NCBI GenBank assembly: GCA_034336665.1
Contig: JAPFBE010000003.1
Span: 57,641,352 to 57,705,351 of the forward strand
Source: Luscinia megarhynchos
Lineage: Eukaryota; Chordata; Aves; Passeriformes; Turdidae
Direction of reading: 5' to 3'
Length of the DNA: 64,000 nucleotides
The notes under the pieces are model-generated. The model saw only the letters and a program-made list of their open reading frames with translations, ran no database searches and was not told the origin of the DNA. Positions 37,890 through 48,620 of the stretch are shown one piece after another (the first letter of the stretch is position 1; every line of letters begins with the position of its first letter). Made by a program: the position numbers and the translations under genes.

Positions 37890-37970
37890 TGATGTAAGCA
37901 CACCACTGTCCTATACCCCAATGATGTCAGTGGAAAAACTTATTTCTATTGACTTGGTGGGCTTTTAATT
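37890..37970 (+). repeat. Candidate remnant of an ancient amniote dispersed repeat
   Basis: The words AATGATGTCAGTGGAAAAAC, TTCTATTGACTTGGTGGGCT and TTTAATT resemble 'attgacttcagtgggcttttgaatcagg', a pattern common in reptile and bird introns. The 37050-37080 segment GTTATGCCATTGATTCCACT is a similar but weaker hit. The family name is unknown to me and the evidence is remembered similarity. Confidence 0.4.
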
Positions 37971-39689
37971 AAGTGTCTGCAAAAAATGCCAACAAACTAA
38001 CAACTGTGACTTAAGAATAAGTCTGATACCACCAGTAAGGTAATCTTTGTAGTTCAAGACCTTATGCTGTGTATGATAGATTCAGGTGCATGTGCCAGAA
38101 TTCATTCAGTTAATTATAGACCTAAAAACCTCTATGGTCATAGTTGCCTCCATTAAGAATATATTTATTGATAAGATGTAGGTAGTGATCCCTTTCACAG
38201 AGGAGATATTTTTACACAAATGTTTAGTTTGCATATAAAATAAAGGTGTACTTTGACCCTTATATTGTTTCGACCAATGAAGAATAAAGATGAAGTTGAA
38301 ATTTGATGTTGTGAGTAGTGAAATAAGTAATGATCTTGTATTAAATTGTGGTGTCCTGGAGCCCAGTGTGGAATTATGATGACTGTCAACTGCCTTTTGA
38401 ATCTTCCTTCATCCTATGCAAATACAAAAGGTCCCACACTTCTTCACATTAAAGGCATCAAGTTCACGCTGCATGGACACCTTCATGACAATCAGTACAG
38501 GGAAAAAACCTTAGAAAACTTAAGGAATAAAAATTATGTTTTCTTTTTCTCTGTAAAATATCTTATTAATTTTGTAATAAAATAATGTTAAAGTTGTATG
38601 AAACCAGAAAACATATAAACACATGCCAAGCCACTAGAAGAAAGCCCTCTGTGCCAGCAGAAATAAGAGTAAACAGGGACAGGTGACAAAAACGAGCAAC
38701 TGTTTCTGTAGCACTTTTCGATTTTCAACATTTTTATAGTTATTACTGAGCTATCTTTCTTGGCACTGTAAGGTGTTAATGGCTGCTAGCAAGCCTGTCT
38801 TTGAACTGCAGACAATCACAGACATCATTAAAGCTATTGAGAGTGCTAGGCATTTAGGCTAAGTGTAAGAAACCACTCATGTACTAAAAGTGCTGAAACA
38901 GTAGATGTGACTGTCCAGAGCCAGACAGAAACTTGTGATTGAGCTAACTCAGGGAAAATGAGAATGCCTCCTTTCTCCCACAATTTTAGATCCAGAGTCT
39001 GACCAGCTGCTTCCCTCGAGCTTTGAGCAGCACAACCATCAGAGGAATGTCAGGAGACACTGAGATAAACATCTCAAAGCCCAGCCACTAATGGAGGCAG
39101 AAGATGAACCTCTGGGAGAGCAGGCCTCTTCAGGAAACACGGGCAAAAAAAGCCATCTCACATCACCTTGAAAAAAGTTGGAGGTTGAGCTTGAAGAAAG
39201 GCATTAAGTCTTCCAATAAATCCTTTTTCTAGCATGTCAGAACAGGAAGGTTGCTGGAGAGCCTGTGCCTACCTCTATTTCCATCAATGAGACTGAGGGC
39301 AGGGAACAAGGTCAAACACTGGACTACTGTAGTCTCCACTCTCAATTCCTTGTTCATTCTTTGACTCCATTTATATTTGCCCCAAACTCCTGTCTCTAGA
39401 ACTAGAGCTCCCTAGGTCCCCAAGCAAGTTGGATGTAAGGCAGTTTGTACAACTTGGCCTTGGAATATGGAATTCACCTGCTAAGTGTCCTCTCCTTAAC
39501 AAAAGGCAGAGTCCAGAGTGTCAACAGAATTGAGGAATGCACAAAGAAGGAAAGTCCAGAGCAAAAAACAGCTACAGAGTTTTCTGTATCTACATTGCAG
39601 TGTAAAGGAATCCAAGGAAGTTTGCATTTCTTACCACTTTTTATTCAGAAGTTCTGTCTTAGATCAAGCAATTTTCTGGTTTTATTAAC
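37971..39689. other. Non-coding stretch, nothing recognised
   Basis: Short open frames only, with no dispersed repeat recognised. Confidence 0.5.
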
Positions 39690-41958
39690 AAAAGAGGTTA
39701 TGAATCAAATGGATCAATTGAATAGTCACATATCATCAGTTCTAAAGGAATTCAAGTTGGATTAGCTGAACAACTTACCACTGCATGTCAATTCTCATTT
39801 AGAGCTGCCTTGTTATCAGAAGTCTCAGGAAGCAGCTAATATGGCATCAGTCTTAATAAGTTACAGGGAAAACCTGGAAAGTATAGACCAATAAAAGGTC
39901 TAGTATATTCACTGAGTACATATGAGTACAGAGGAATTAGCTGGTTTATGGGTACATATGACATGCTTAAAAACAGAAGTCTCTTTTATAAAGAGAATTT
40001 TATGTCACTTGTCATGATAAAATCCACAGGAACGACGGAGGGTGTCCTAAAGCAAGAAGAAAGCAATCTAGTGCAATTCCCATAAGACATGTGTCAGAGT
40101 CCTTTGCCAAAGGTTGTTTAGGAACTCAGGCTTGCACAGCATAGCAGGCAAGGTCCTCACCCACATAAACATCTGATAGAAAGGAAGAAAACAATGTGGG
40201 AGTAAATAGTCAGCTTTCCCAGTAAGAAGGAGCCTTGAGTTGTTTCCCACAGGAATTTGCACAGGTGCCTGGATTATTTAAAATATTCATAAACAATGTG
40301 GAAAAAAGGATGAAAGAACTAAGATCACTCACAATATTAGATATTCTGGATTTACTGTGAAGAATAACAGAAGTGCTGCATGGATATTGTAATACTTCTA
40401 AATAAAACAGAGTGAGGTACTTTTTCCATCCCTAACCCAAATGATACAGGCTGGTAATACCCACATTATACAGAACTTTCAACTGGCTTTGTCTGATCTT
40501 CTTATAGCTACCTTAAAAAGTATGAACGGGTTTGTTTCTTTTTTATATTTATGTTCAAAAGGAATAAAAAATGTGAGGGCAGAGCTACTTTATCAGAATG
40601 ACATTTCTCTAGCAAAAAAGCACATACTGATTGTACATTTGCATTTGGCTTTGGAGGTAGGTATGGATGTTGCAGAGTAAAAAGTCTGTATTATATACTG
40701 CTGGAAAACTATGTGGGATGGAGTGAGCCAAAATTAGAGCTTTCTCACCCAGCACACACCATCTCCCAACCTTGAAGGGACCTTACTTTGGAGAGTACTA
40801 GTTGTACCAGTTGCTAGGAACCATTTTCTGACATGCTAAAAGTTAAACAGTGGCCTAATTTAGGGTTCTCATGGCTTCAGACTCTGGCTCAGGCTTTCCT
40901 GCACTGTCATTTGTCAGCACAGGGCAGTTCTCCCTGACACTTATTGAACTGGGATGCTTTCTAGTGTAAACTGGAAAGCATATGCTGTAAAGACAGCAAT
41001 GAGAAGGACAGTAAGAAGAAGGCTAGCCTCTTTTTTTCCCTTTTTTTTTTCAGTAGAAAAGGAGCTTAGTCTTATTTTTTGTAAGCAATGCTTACCAACT
41101 TCAGGGACAAGTGATCATATTGGATCTATTAAGTTTTCCAATAGAGATGCTAATCCCAGGGGCACAGTGTTTGAAAGGTTTTTGTTGCCCTGATCCATTT
41201 ACTAGGATAAATCCAGAAGGACTACATGACAAGGCAAGGAAATAGTAAAATTCAATGTAAGTGAATTTAAAGGGAGGATCATGGGAGGAGGAAAAGGTCC
41301 TAACTTTATGTATGAAAGAATGAGCATAGAGATGTATAATAATTACAGAGGTATGAAATCCTGGTCTTACAGACCCAGTACAAACTCACCTTAATGTTCA
41401 GTACTGGTTGGGAGCAAGGGGAAAAAAAAAACAAAAAGCCAACAAAGTGAAAATTAGGAATTATTAGAAAGGCTGATAGCAGTCTGAAAAACACATGCAA
41501 ATGTATGAGACAACTCCTGTACAGCACTGGAAAAGAGGGTCTGACATAAGTCTGTTAAACCACAAGTAGCACAGGAGGATGACTAGGATAGGTACAGCTA
41601 GCTCCTTCCAGTACCAAATCATCAAATGAAACCAGCATGAAATTGGTACCTTCAAAACAAATGAAACAGAGAGATAGCACTCAGTCTGTGGGATTTAGCT
41701 GCCAAAACCTTGCCCCACAGCCCTCACTATAAGTAGGTTCAGGAAGCAGCTAGGCAACCTCACTGAAATCTCTAAAGTCAATCTTGTCTCTGAGCCACAA
41801 ATTACTGGTTGGTAGGAGAGCATACAGGGAAGTATCAAATACACTTGTTCTGATCTTAATCTCCTTTGCAGGCCTCTGCTTTTGGCTACCATCAGGCACT
41901 GTGACAGATGGACCTCTGGTGTGGCTTGGAACAGCCATGGCTACATTCTGGTGCTCTA
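39690..41958 (+). mobile_element. Ancient CR1-clade LINE, decayed RT to 3' end, with extra internal sequence
   Basis: Reverse-transcriptase landmarks appear in order. HISSVLKEFK at about 39727 corresponds to the 'HPRVLKEL' block. Next is PGKYRPIKGLVY at about 39873 ('PGNYRPVSLTS'), followed by the decayed 'GVPQGS' region and PGLFKIFINNVEK at 40268-40306 ('GPLLFNIFINDL'). KFNVSEFKGRIM is near 41250 ('KFNVNKCKVMHL') and LGIIRK is near 41458 ('MLGIIRK'). The 3' end at about 41800-41958 carries TTTGCAGGCCTCTG, GGCTACCATCAGGCACTGTG and CAGATGGACCTCTGG, matching the 3' terminus of old amniote CR1s. FINN to KFNV spans about 940 bp where about 180 is normal, so about 750 bp between 40320 and 41230 is foreign or unexplained. 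The 106-codon frame at 39445-39765 runs into the first block. No function remains. Confidence 0.75.
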
Positions 41959-42241
41959 ACTGGGTTTTACTACTATGTTCAGAGGTGCAGGACTTTCCCC
42001 AGACTCTTTTCAAATAAATAGGATTGCTTTTTGTATAAACACACAAGACTGATGCTTGCAATTGATTTCAGAGCATCCTGACAAAGGTTAAAATATTGAC
42101 TAACTCCTTGAAGCCAAGCAATTGTACACACTTTACTTTGCACATACACACAGATATACACAGGTGCTTGCTCAAATGGACCCACAAAATCTGTGTATCT
42201 TTGCTACAATGCAGGGAAGATAATAAAAAAACCGCAATAAC

Positions 42242-42260
42242 AAAAAAAAAAAAAAAAAAA
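42242..42260 (+). repeat. Poly-A tract (A19)
   Basis: Nineteen A residues follow A-rich sequence (AATAAAAAAACCGCAATAAC). An old LINE 3' end lies about 280 bp upstream, but the intervening sequence is not recognisably part of it. Confidence 0.95.
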
Positions 42261-44626
42261 GGCTGGCATATTCCAACAACAGGTTTAAAAACACTCTAAG
42301 AGTTTCAGTATCCCATGAATGTGTTTGCAAATATCTTGCAGGAATGTTTAGCCAAAGGGACTGGGTTTTTATCAGACAGGGCGTGAAGCCAGAATGTCTG
42401 CCAGTGTGGCAATCTGATGGTTGGACAATTTTTTGTCAACCGAATGTGTGTGAAGTGAATTTGAAATGTACAAATTCAGACCCTGGCAAGAGTTTGAAGT
42501 CATGTAACTGTCACCACTTCCAGTAAAACCTGAGCTGCTCACATTCGGCTGCCAGACACTTTGGATCAGCTGCTGCCAGCTATCTGAGACACCTTTCCAT
42601 GCAAACACCGGATCAGAGATTTCTGAAACAACACGATTATTCCTGAGTCTCAGCAACTTCAAGGTAAGAAACGCAGAACAAAACGTACATTGCATTAGAA
42701 ATAAAACAGCTCCAGATAACAAGTATGGTAAAAGAAGTTTACACCTTGCAGTATATTCAGCTGACACAACGCCTCTGCTGCATGTTGTAATGGTGCCTGT
42801 CTGGGGGCAGAGATCACTTACTTGTTTACGCAGGATTCCCTTCTGTTCAAACCTTGCTTTCTAAGGAGGTTTTTGCTACTTTTCATGCATTGCAGATATG
42901 AGAAGAACTCAGTGAGGAGAAAAAAAAAAAAGAGTTCAGAAAATAAGAGCCAGTAGCTGCTAAATATCACAGATTAGTGTTATTAGGGTATCAACAAAAG
43001 ACCTTCATGCTTAAGTAGGTGGGAAAAGGAATTTCAGAAATACCAAATCCTTCACATTTTAGCACAATAACGTGATGACAAAAAGATCTGTGACAAATAA
43101 CTTTGTGCTCTTCTAATGTGGAGTCACTGGGATTAATAGCCTTTAAAACCTTCCATTTCTCTTACATTTGATCGGGGTGCCCTAAGGGGTTGGTTTTAGG
43201 TTAAACCATAGAGTGACACTGACTCATTTGAGGTCTCTTAATGCCTGTCTAGGAGCTGCTGGATCTGGAGCACCTACTGCTAATGCTTAATGTGCTTTGC
43301 ATTAGCACCTCATGTCAGGAGAACCTGACACTGGCAGATAAATGGATGTTTTACAGCAGCAATGTTCCCTTCTGCTTCTTAACTAATCAGCAGTAGCAGG
43401 AAAGGCAATAGAGGGGATTTGACAAGGTTTAATCACAATTCAATTTGAAAACAAATAAGTATAACTAGAAACCTCACTGGCACAGTTTTTACAATAACTT
43501 CTAAGCCTCCTAGCCTATGGAAAACAAAACAAGGCAATTCAAAACAAGTAAACTAATGATGATAGAGCAGCTGGCATGTGAAGATTAAACAACACTTCAC
43601 AACTTTGTAAACATTACTGTCAATATTTTGTTGAAGTGGGAGTTATCCATGGTTCATACCATGGTTTCCATAAGGAAACTGAGGCACAATGGATTTGGAA
43701 TCAGTTTTTGAAAGGAAATCCCCAGCACTAGACTGCATACAACCACATACATATGTGGTAGGCAAATTGCTTACTAAAGGTAAAATTGTCACTTCTCCAC
43801 TTTCCATGTCTTCAAGTGAGCAAAAAATAGGCTTCATTACAGCTTTTCTTTCCTCTACTGGCATTGTGAATTGCTGAATGCAATCTAGAGAGGTGAATAT
43901 CCTAAAAATGCATAAACGGAAAGGATACAAAATTTTGCAAGTGTCACCTTGAGAGCACTCTAGCATTACTGCCAAACTGGGCAGACTGGGCAGTGGCTGG
44001 CAGTACCAAGCTATGATTTATTCAGTTGGATGGGGCTTTTAGGCCTATTTTAGGTAAGTTCAATGTTAAAATCTAGCACTAGAATGAGGTAAAACTGAGT
44101 TTCTTGGTAGAGAGTTTTAATTTTCTGGATGTCACTTCTCCACTTCATCCTGTGCAATGACCTCCCACCCTTTTTCTTAGTTCAGCAGAAGAAATAAGTA
44201 CCCTTAACAGCAAGTGTAGCCATAATGACAAGTGATTTTACTTCCAGGGACACCCTGGATGCTTATCTACCTTCAAAGATATAGGTGTCATGCTTAAGCT
44301 ATGACAAATAATGTTACGGAGATGGTATTGCATATAAATCAGGAAATTATGCTCTCATGAAGATTTAATGGGATTCCTGTCTATGTTGGAATTAGGATGC
44401 AGCATTTTAAATGTTGTAAACAACTCCTTTGCTGTTATTTTGTAGCAATGTACTTACATGGGCAACTTCAGAGTATTTTCTAACTTCCAAGAATGTAGCA
44501 TTGCTTTAAAATCTTATGCAAAATCTACATTAAAATATCAACGAACCAATGAATACACTTTTTTTTTCTGGTGTTTTTAAAGACTAAGGAAAGAAATAAA
44601 CTTGATAATGTATTACTTCAAGAATC

Positions 44627-44643
44627 CATATATATATATATAT
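44627..44643 (+). repeat. Short (AT)n microsatellite
   Basis: About eight AT units, continuing into GTATGCAT. Confidence 0.9.
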
Positions 44644-45199
44644 GTATGCATATTTTGACCTCTGGGACTACACCACAGCAGCATAGACTGTTTAACCTAT
44701 TAGATAGCCCCTAAAGATCTGTACTGACCAAAGGGGTGATGTAGAGAGGCGTTCATGCACTGAATGAAAAAAGTGGACATGAGGGAGAAGTCGGTCCAGG
44801 TCTTTCACTCTCCTTTTGTATTCCACAGACCCAGAGAGCTTGGGTGCTATGGGAGCAGTGTGCCTTGCCTTTCCTCAGCAGCAGAAGTACTCTTCTAAAT
44901 TCATGTAAATGGGCCAAAAGCTACCTGGAAAGAGCAAAAGCTGAAAGGAATTTCGCGCAACAGATAAAGTACATTTCTGCTGCCATAAAGTAATCCTCCT
45001 GCAAACTTTGTTTGCAAACAAGAAAAACTCCTCAAGGACATTTGCAATAGAATGTTATGGACAGAATCACTAGTTGTTTCCATAGGATAAGGCTTTTATG
45101 GTATTCTTTCTTCCAGAGTCTCAAATCTTCATGAGGGGAAACCTCCCCTCCCAAAAAAAAAAAAACAAAAACAACATCTTACCCTTTTGAGTGGGAGGT

Positions 45200-47054
45200 A
45201 TTTAACGTCGTAGTGACATGTATTGGTACTAGTGATGCCTCATGTGTCTCCTCACCAGTCCTGAATGATTTCAAACAGTTCAGAAAGCTGATGAAGCATG
45301 AAAATACACAAATGAGTTATTTGGAGACTGCTCCTGTCCCAGAAATGAACATATGAATCAGGAGTTTTTATAAATAAACTGTCAATTAGAGAGGTGTAAG
45401 AGGGAGAGGGGATTTTAGTTTTGTGGACTGAAGAGCCGTTCCCTAACTGAGGAGTTATGTGCTTGCTCTGCCTCCAGCTCATTAAAGGGGAAATCAATTT
45501 TACAGGGGACAAGCTGACTAGACTAGCAATAATGGCATTAAACTTACAACAAAAAGGGAGATTAAAAAGGGGCAGCAAATAAACACTCATTTAGCACAGT
45601 CAAGTTGTCAAGAACAAAATTAATCAAGACACTGAATGACAGAAAGAAAATATATTCTTTAATTGCCTATTCATGAATGGCAGGAGCTTGTGTGGTAAAC
45701 AGGAAGAGTAGGAACTACTTGTACTATGAGAATGAATTTGACCTGCTCGATATTACTGGAACTTGAAGGAAGATTTCTGTGATAGGAATGTTAAACTCGC
45801 TCACTATAAGCAATTTAGGAAAAACACAGTGGCAAGAGAAGAGAAGAGGCACTATGTGGCAATAACTGATTTCAGCACACTGACAACTATGTAGTAAATG
45901 CCTTTGTGTTTACAGATCAATCTCCCTTGTCACAGAGACTGTGACAAGGACAATTAGATGCAGGCAGCTACTTACCATGAAACTACCCTATGGAGCAGGA
46001 TGATTACTCCCTTAAACCCCTACTTAAAAGGTCTATCAAGGGGAAGAAGAGAAAAGACACTTTGTACTGTATGAGCTTTAAAAAAAAAAGGGTTTTTCAT
46101 AGGAAGAGTATCTGGTTGAAAGATGTAGCTCCACAGGCTTGCCATTTCCAGTAACAATATACCTTTGAAATTCTGAGAAAATGATTGATAAAAATTTCTT
46201 AAATCAAAAAGTTTTATGTCCCTCCTTAGAGAATTCTGTTCAAGATATCCTGACAGCTAAATCAAAATTGCTTCCAGGACTAAAAGTTAGCTTTTCCTTA
46301 AATGAAAGCAAGAACTTGATTACATTTGTTGCACGTAAATAGAATGCAACACATCTTCTACTTTAAAATGGCCATATTGAAACAGGACAAGTTTGTGCCT
46401 GATAAATAAAAGGAAGAATTTTAAAGGGAAAAAATATGTAAGCAATATTAAAGACATTTAAAAGCACTTTAGGAGATTATTTAAAATTGCTATCAAGGCA
46501 CAGTCTATTCTATACCAGTCTAGCTGAAAAGATTAAGACAATGTGAAATTTTAGATATAAACAGGCTGGGGCAGGGAGCCAAGAGAGAAAATGGATTAGA
46601 TTATTTGAATTTAGGATTTGAATGGCTACTGAAGACAGAAGAGTACAGAAGGAATTGTATGGTTATCTGAGTTTAGTATGCTAAAAGGAACATATCTGGT
46701 GAAAAGCAATCTTATGGAAGAGTTTGTCCATTGTTAAATGGAAAGGATGCAGTTGTCAAAAATAACACAGAAGAGACTGAAATGCAGAATAAATGTTTCA
46801 GCTCTGGGACTGTGAAAAAGCCAGATGTAGTCATATCATTTGAAGACAGAGATGAAATGTTACACTTAGAACAACAAAGGCAATGTGTTCCAAGTACCAG
46901 CTATCTAGGCTGTGTTTTTTATTTAAAAATGCATGCAGGTATGTTAAAAAAAAAATAGAGCCAAATAAGCTTTGTTAGGCCATTTTTTATTATTATTTGT
47001 AATAAATCTTAGATTGCTGAGATAGATCCTGAACATTGGATGGAAGTCATATTT
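45200..47054 (+). mobile_element. Ancient CR1-clade LINE, 5' portion: ORF1 esterase-like end, endonuclease, linker
   Basis: Full-length CR1 has an ORF1 ending in an SGNH esterase-like domain, then ORF2 with AP-like endonuclease, linker and RT. Here VVVTCIGTSDA at 45207-45239 resembles the 'VVVHVGTND' esterase block and is followed by NDFKQFRKLMK. LIKGEINFTGDKLTRLAIMA at about 45480 resembles the end of that domain. NCLFMNGRSLCGKQEE at 45661-45708 matches the start of the endonuclease ('LYTNARSMGNKQEEL'). ENEFDLLDITGT at 45728-45763 matches 'YDLIGITETWW', and DRNVKLAHYKQFRKNT near 45780 matches 'DWNVAIDGYRLFRKD'. The 75-codon frame at 46731-46958 is the linker (LLNGKDAVVKNNTEE). All parts are stop-ridden. 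It continues at 48199 after an inserted CR1. Confidence 0.8.
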
Positions 47055-48198
47055 TGATTTCAAATGGTGGACATCATCTACTTGGATTTTTCCAAGGCTT
47101 TTCATACAGTTTCCCACAGTCTCCTCCTCAAATAAGCTTATTATGACAGTCTAGACAAGAGGTCTGTGTGGTGGGTGGGGAACTGACTGAGGAGCAGCAC
47201 CCAGAGAGTGGTGGTAAAGAACTTCTTTCCAAACTGGCAACCTGTCACAAGTGGGGTCTCCCAGGGACCAATACAGGGCTTAATAATTGCTTAATTAAGC
47301 ATGCTGCTTAATAATTTATCTGGACAGTGGGATCAGGTTCACCTCAATGAAGTTTGCCAAGGGGAAACTGAGAGGGGAAACGAGCACTTTGTAAGGGAGA
47401 ACCATCCTGCAGGAAGATCTGGTAGGCTGGAAGAGTGGGCTAAATAGAACTTTATGAGGTTCAGCAAAGACAATGTAAGGTCTTGCACCTGGGAAAACAT
47501 ATTCCAGGAGTGTGGCACAATCTGGAATCTACCCAGCCAAGGAAGAGCTCTGTGGAAAAGGGTCTGGGGGTCCTGGTGGACAGGTAGCTGAATATAGGTG
47601 AATGATGTGCTGCTGTGGCAAAGCAAGCCGACAGATTGCTGGGTTGTATTAACAAGGGCATCACCAGCAGAGATAAAGTCAGTTTTCCACTCTGCTCTTC
47701 ATTTGTCAGGCCACACCTGGAATACTGTGCTCAGTTTTGGTCCCCACTATAGAAAAAAAGCCATGGACATGCTGGGAAAAGTCCAGGGAGGTCCTGCAGA
47801 GATGATGAAAGGACTGGGAAGCCTGGCATGAGAGGTTAGGATGAGAGAATGGGTTTGTTCAGTCTCAGGAAAAAGGCGAAGGGAAAATCAATCTTCCAAT
47901 ATTTAAAGCATGGCTACAGCAAAGATGGAGACTCCCCTCTTACAAGGAGTCCCATGGAAAAGAAATGGGTTGATAGATACAAGGTGGATACTGCTGGGTG
48001 GATTCCAGCTGGAAAAATTAGGAGCATTTTTCACAATGAGAACAGCAAGCCATTGGAATATTCTTCCCCAGAAGTGGTGGATTCCCCTAAACTGGGCACG
48101 TACAATTCAGCTGCACAGGGTGGTTGTCCATGCTGTTGCCAAGATGGTTGGACCAGATGATCCTTGAGGTGCCTTCCAACTTTGTACTATTCTATGAG
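47055..48198 (+). mobile_element. Younger CR1 LINE, 5'-truncated, nested in the older LINE
   Basis: The fragment starts within the RT at VDIIYLDFSKAFHTV (about 47067-47111), where the palm aspartate of YLDFSKAFD is replaced by histidine. It continues with TSGVSQGP near 47247 and a decayed FINDL/FADD region. LEYCAQFWSPL-type sequence at about 47719-47750 follows, then the GLGS, GLFSL and FFTMR blocks, and a complete 3' end with GGTTGGACCAGATGATCCTT, GAGGTGCCTTCCAAC and ACTATTCTATGAG. Frameshifts and stops make it inactive. Short frames at 47598-47831, 47849-48160 and 47910-48167 are pieces of it. It is less diverged than the flanking LINE and sits in the same orientation. Confidence 0.93.
47278..47316. 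repeat. Direct repeat plus palindrome inside the nested CR1
   Basis: GCTTAATAATT occurs at 47278-47288 and 47306-47316, flanking the 14-bp perfect palindrome TGCTTAATTAAGCA at 47288-47301. In CR1 this place normally reads from 'cagtgctgggc' into the FINDL codons, so roughly 20 bp look duplicated or inserted. Confidence 0.7.
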
Positions 48199-48620
48199 TT
48201 GTGTGATGAATGGGGTAGTCTAGGTAAATATATGCCTGTCTGTCTGACATCAATCTTGGGAAAACTAATGGAACATCTGATGGAGAAATTGATTAATAAA
48301 GAATAGAGGGATAGCATATTTAATGTCATGCAACATGCTTTATGGACAAAAGAATTTGTCAAATTACTAAGGCACGCATTTTTTATGGGTACAGAGGTAC
48401 GAGGTAAATGCTGCTGGATTTCAGGAGTGAATTACACAAAATCAGGATGCCAAACATTGTATTAATTTTAAAATATCTAAAAGACAAGTCTTATAGGCAA
48501 TTTTAAACTGGAAATATTAGGACCACGTGCATTTTATTTGATGTTTTTCCAAGGTTATGTTCTAGATTCCATGCTGCTAATGCATTTTGACAATAACTGA
48601 GGAAAAAAAACCAAAACTGA
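48199..48620 (+). mobile_element. Ancient CR1-clade LINE, RT portion resuming after the nested CR1
   Basis: Immediately after the CR1 terminus the frame reads GSLGKYMPVCLTSILGKLME (about 48210-48270). This is the 'PGNYRPVSLTSIPGKLMEQ' block that opens CR1 reverse transcriptase. MQHALWTKEFVKLLRHAF near 48329 resembles 'SQHGFTKGKSCLTNL', and VLDSMLLMHFDNN near 48560 resembles 'SVLGPLLFNIFINDL'. These follow on from the linker that ends before 47055, so both halves belong to one older insertion. The 3' half is not recognisable beyond about 48620. Confidence 0.78.

Larger units (their letters stand above)
41959..45199. other. Non-coding stretch with no recognised gene
   Basis: The part at about 42340-42670 has more CpG than its surroundings and ends in a strong donor-like sequence CTTCAAG|GTAAGAA at 42663 (see findings). 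AAGGAAACTGAGGCACAATG at about 43672 resembles one block of a minus-strand MIR-type SINE but stands alone. Simple repeats inside are listed separately. No gene is recognised. Confidence 0.45.

Noticed and set aside
43660..43700. GGAAACTGAGGCACAATGGA as a MIR remnant
   Set aside because: A single isolated block without the expected neighbouring blocks in order.
47339..47664. Minus-strand frames of 95 and 67 codons
   Set aside because: They are antisense to the nested CR1 LINE and are shadows of its decayed reverse transcriptase.
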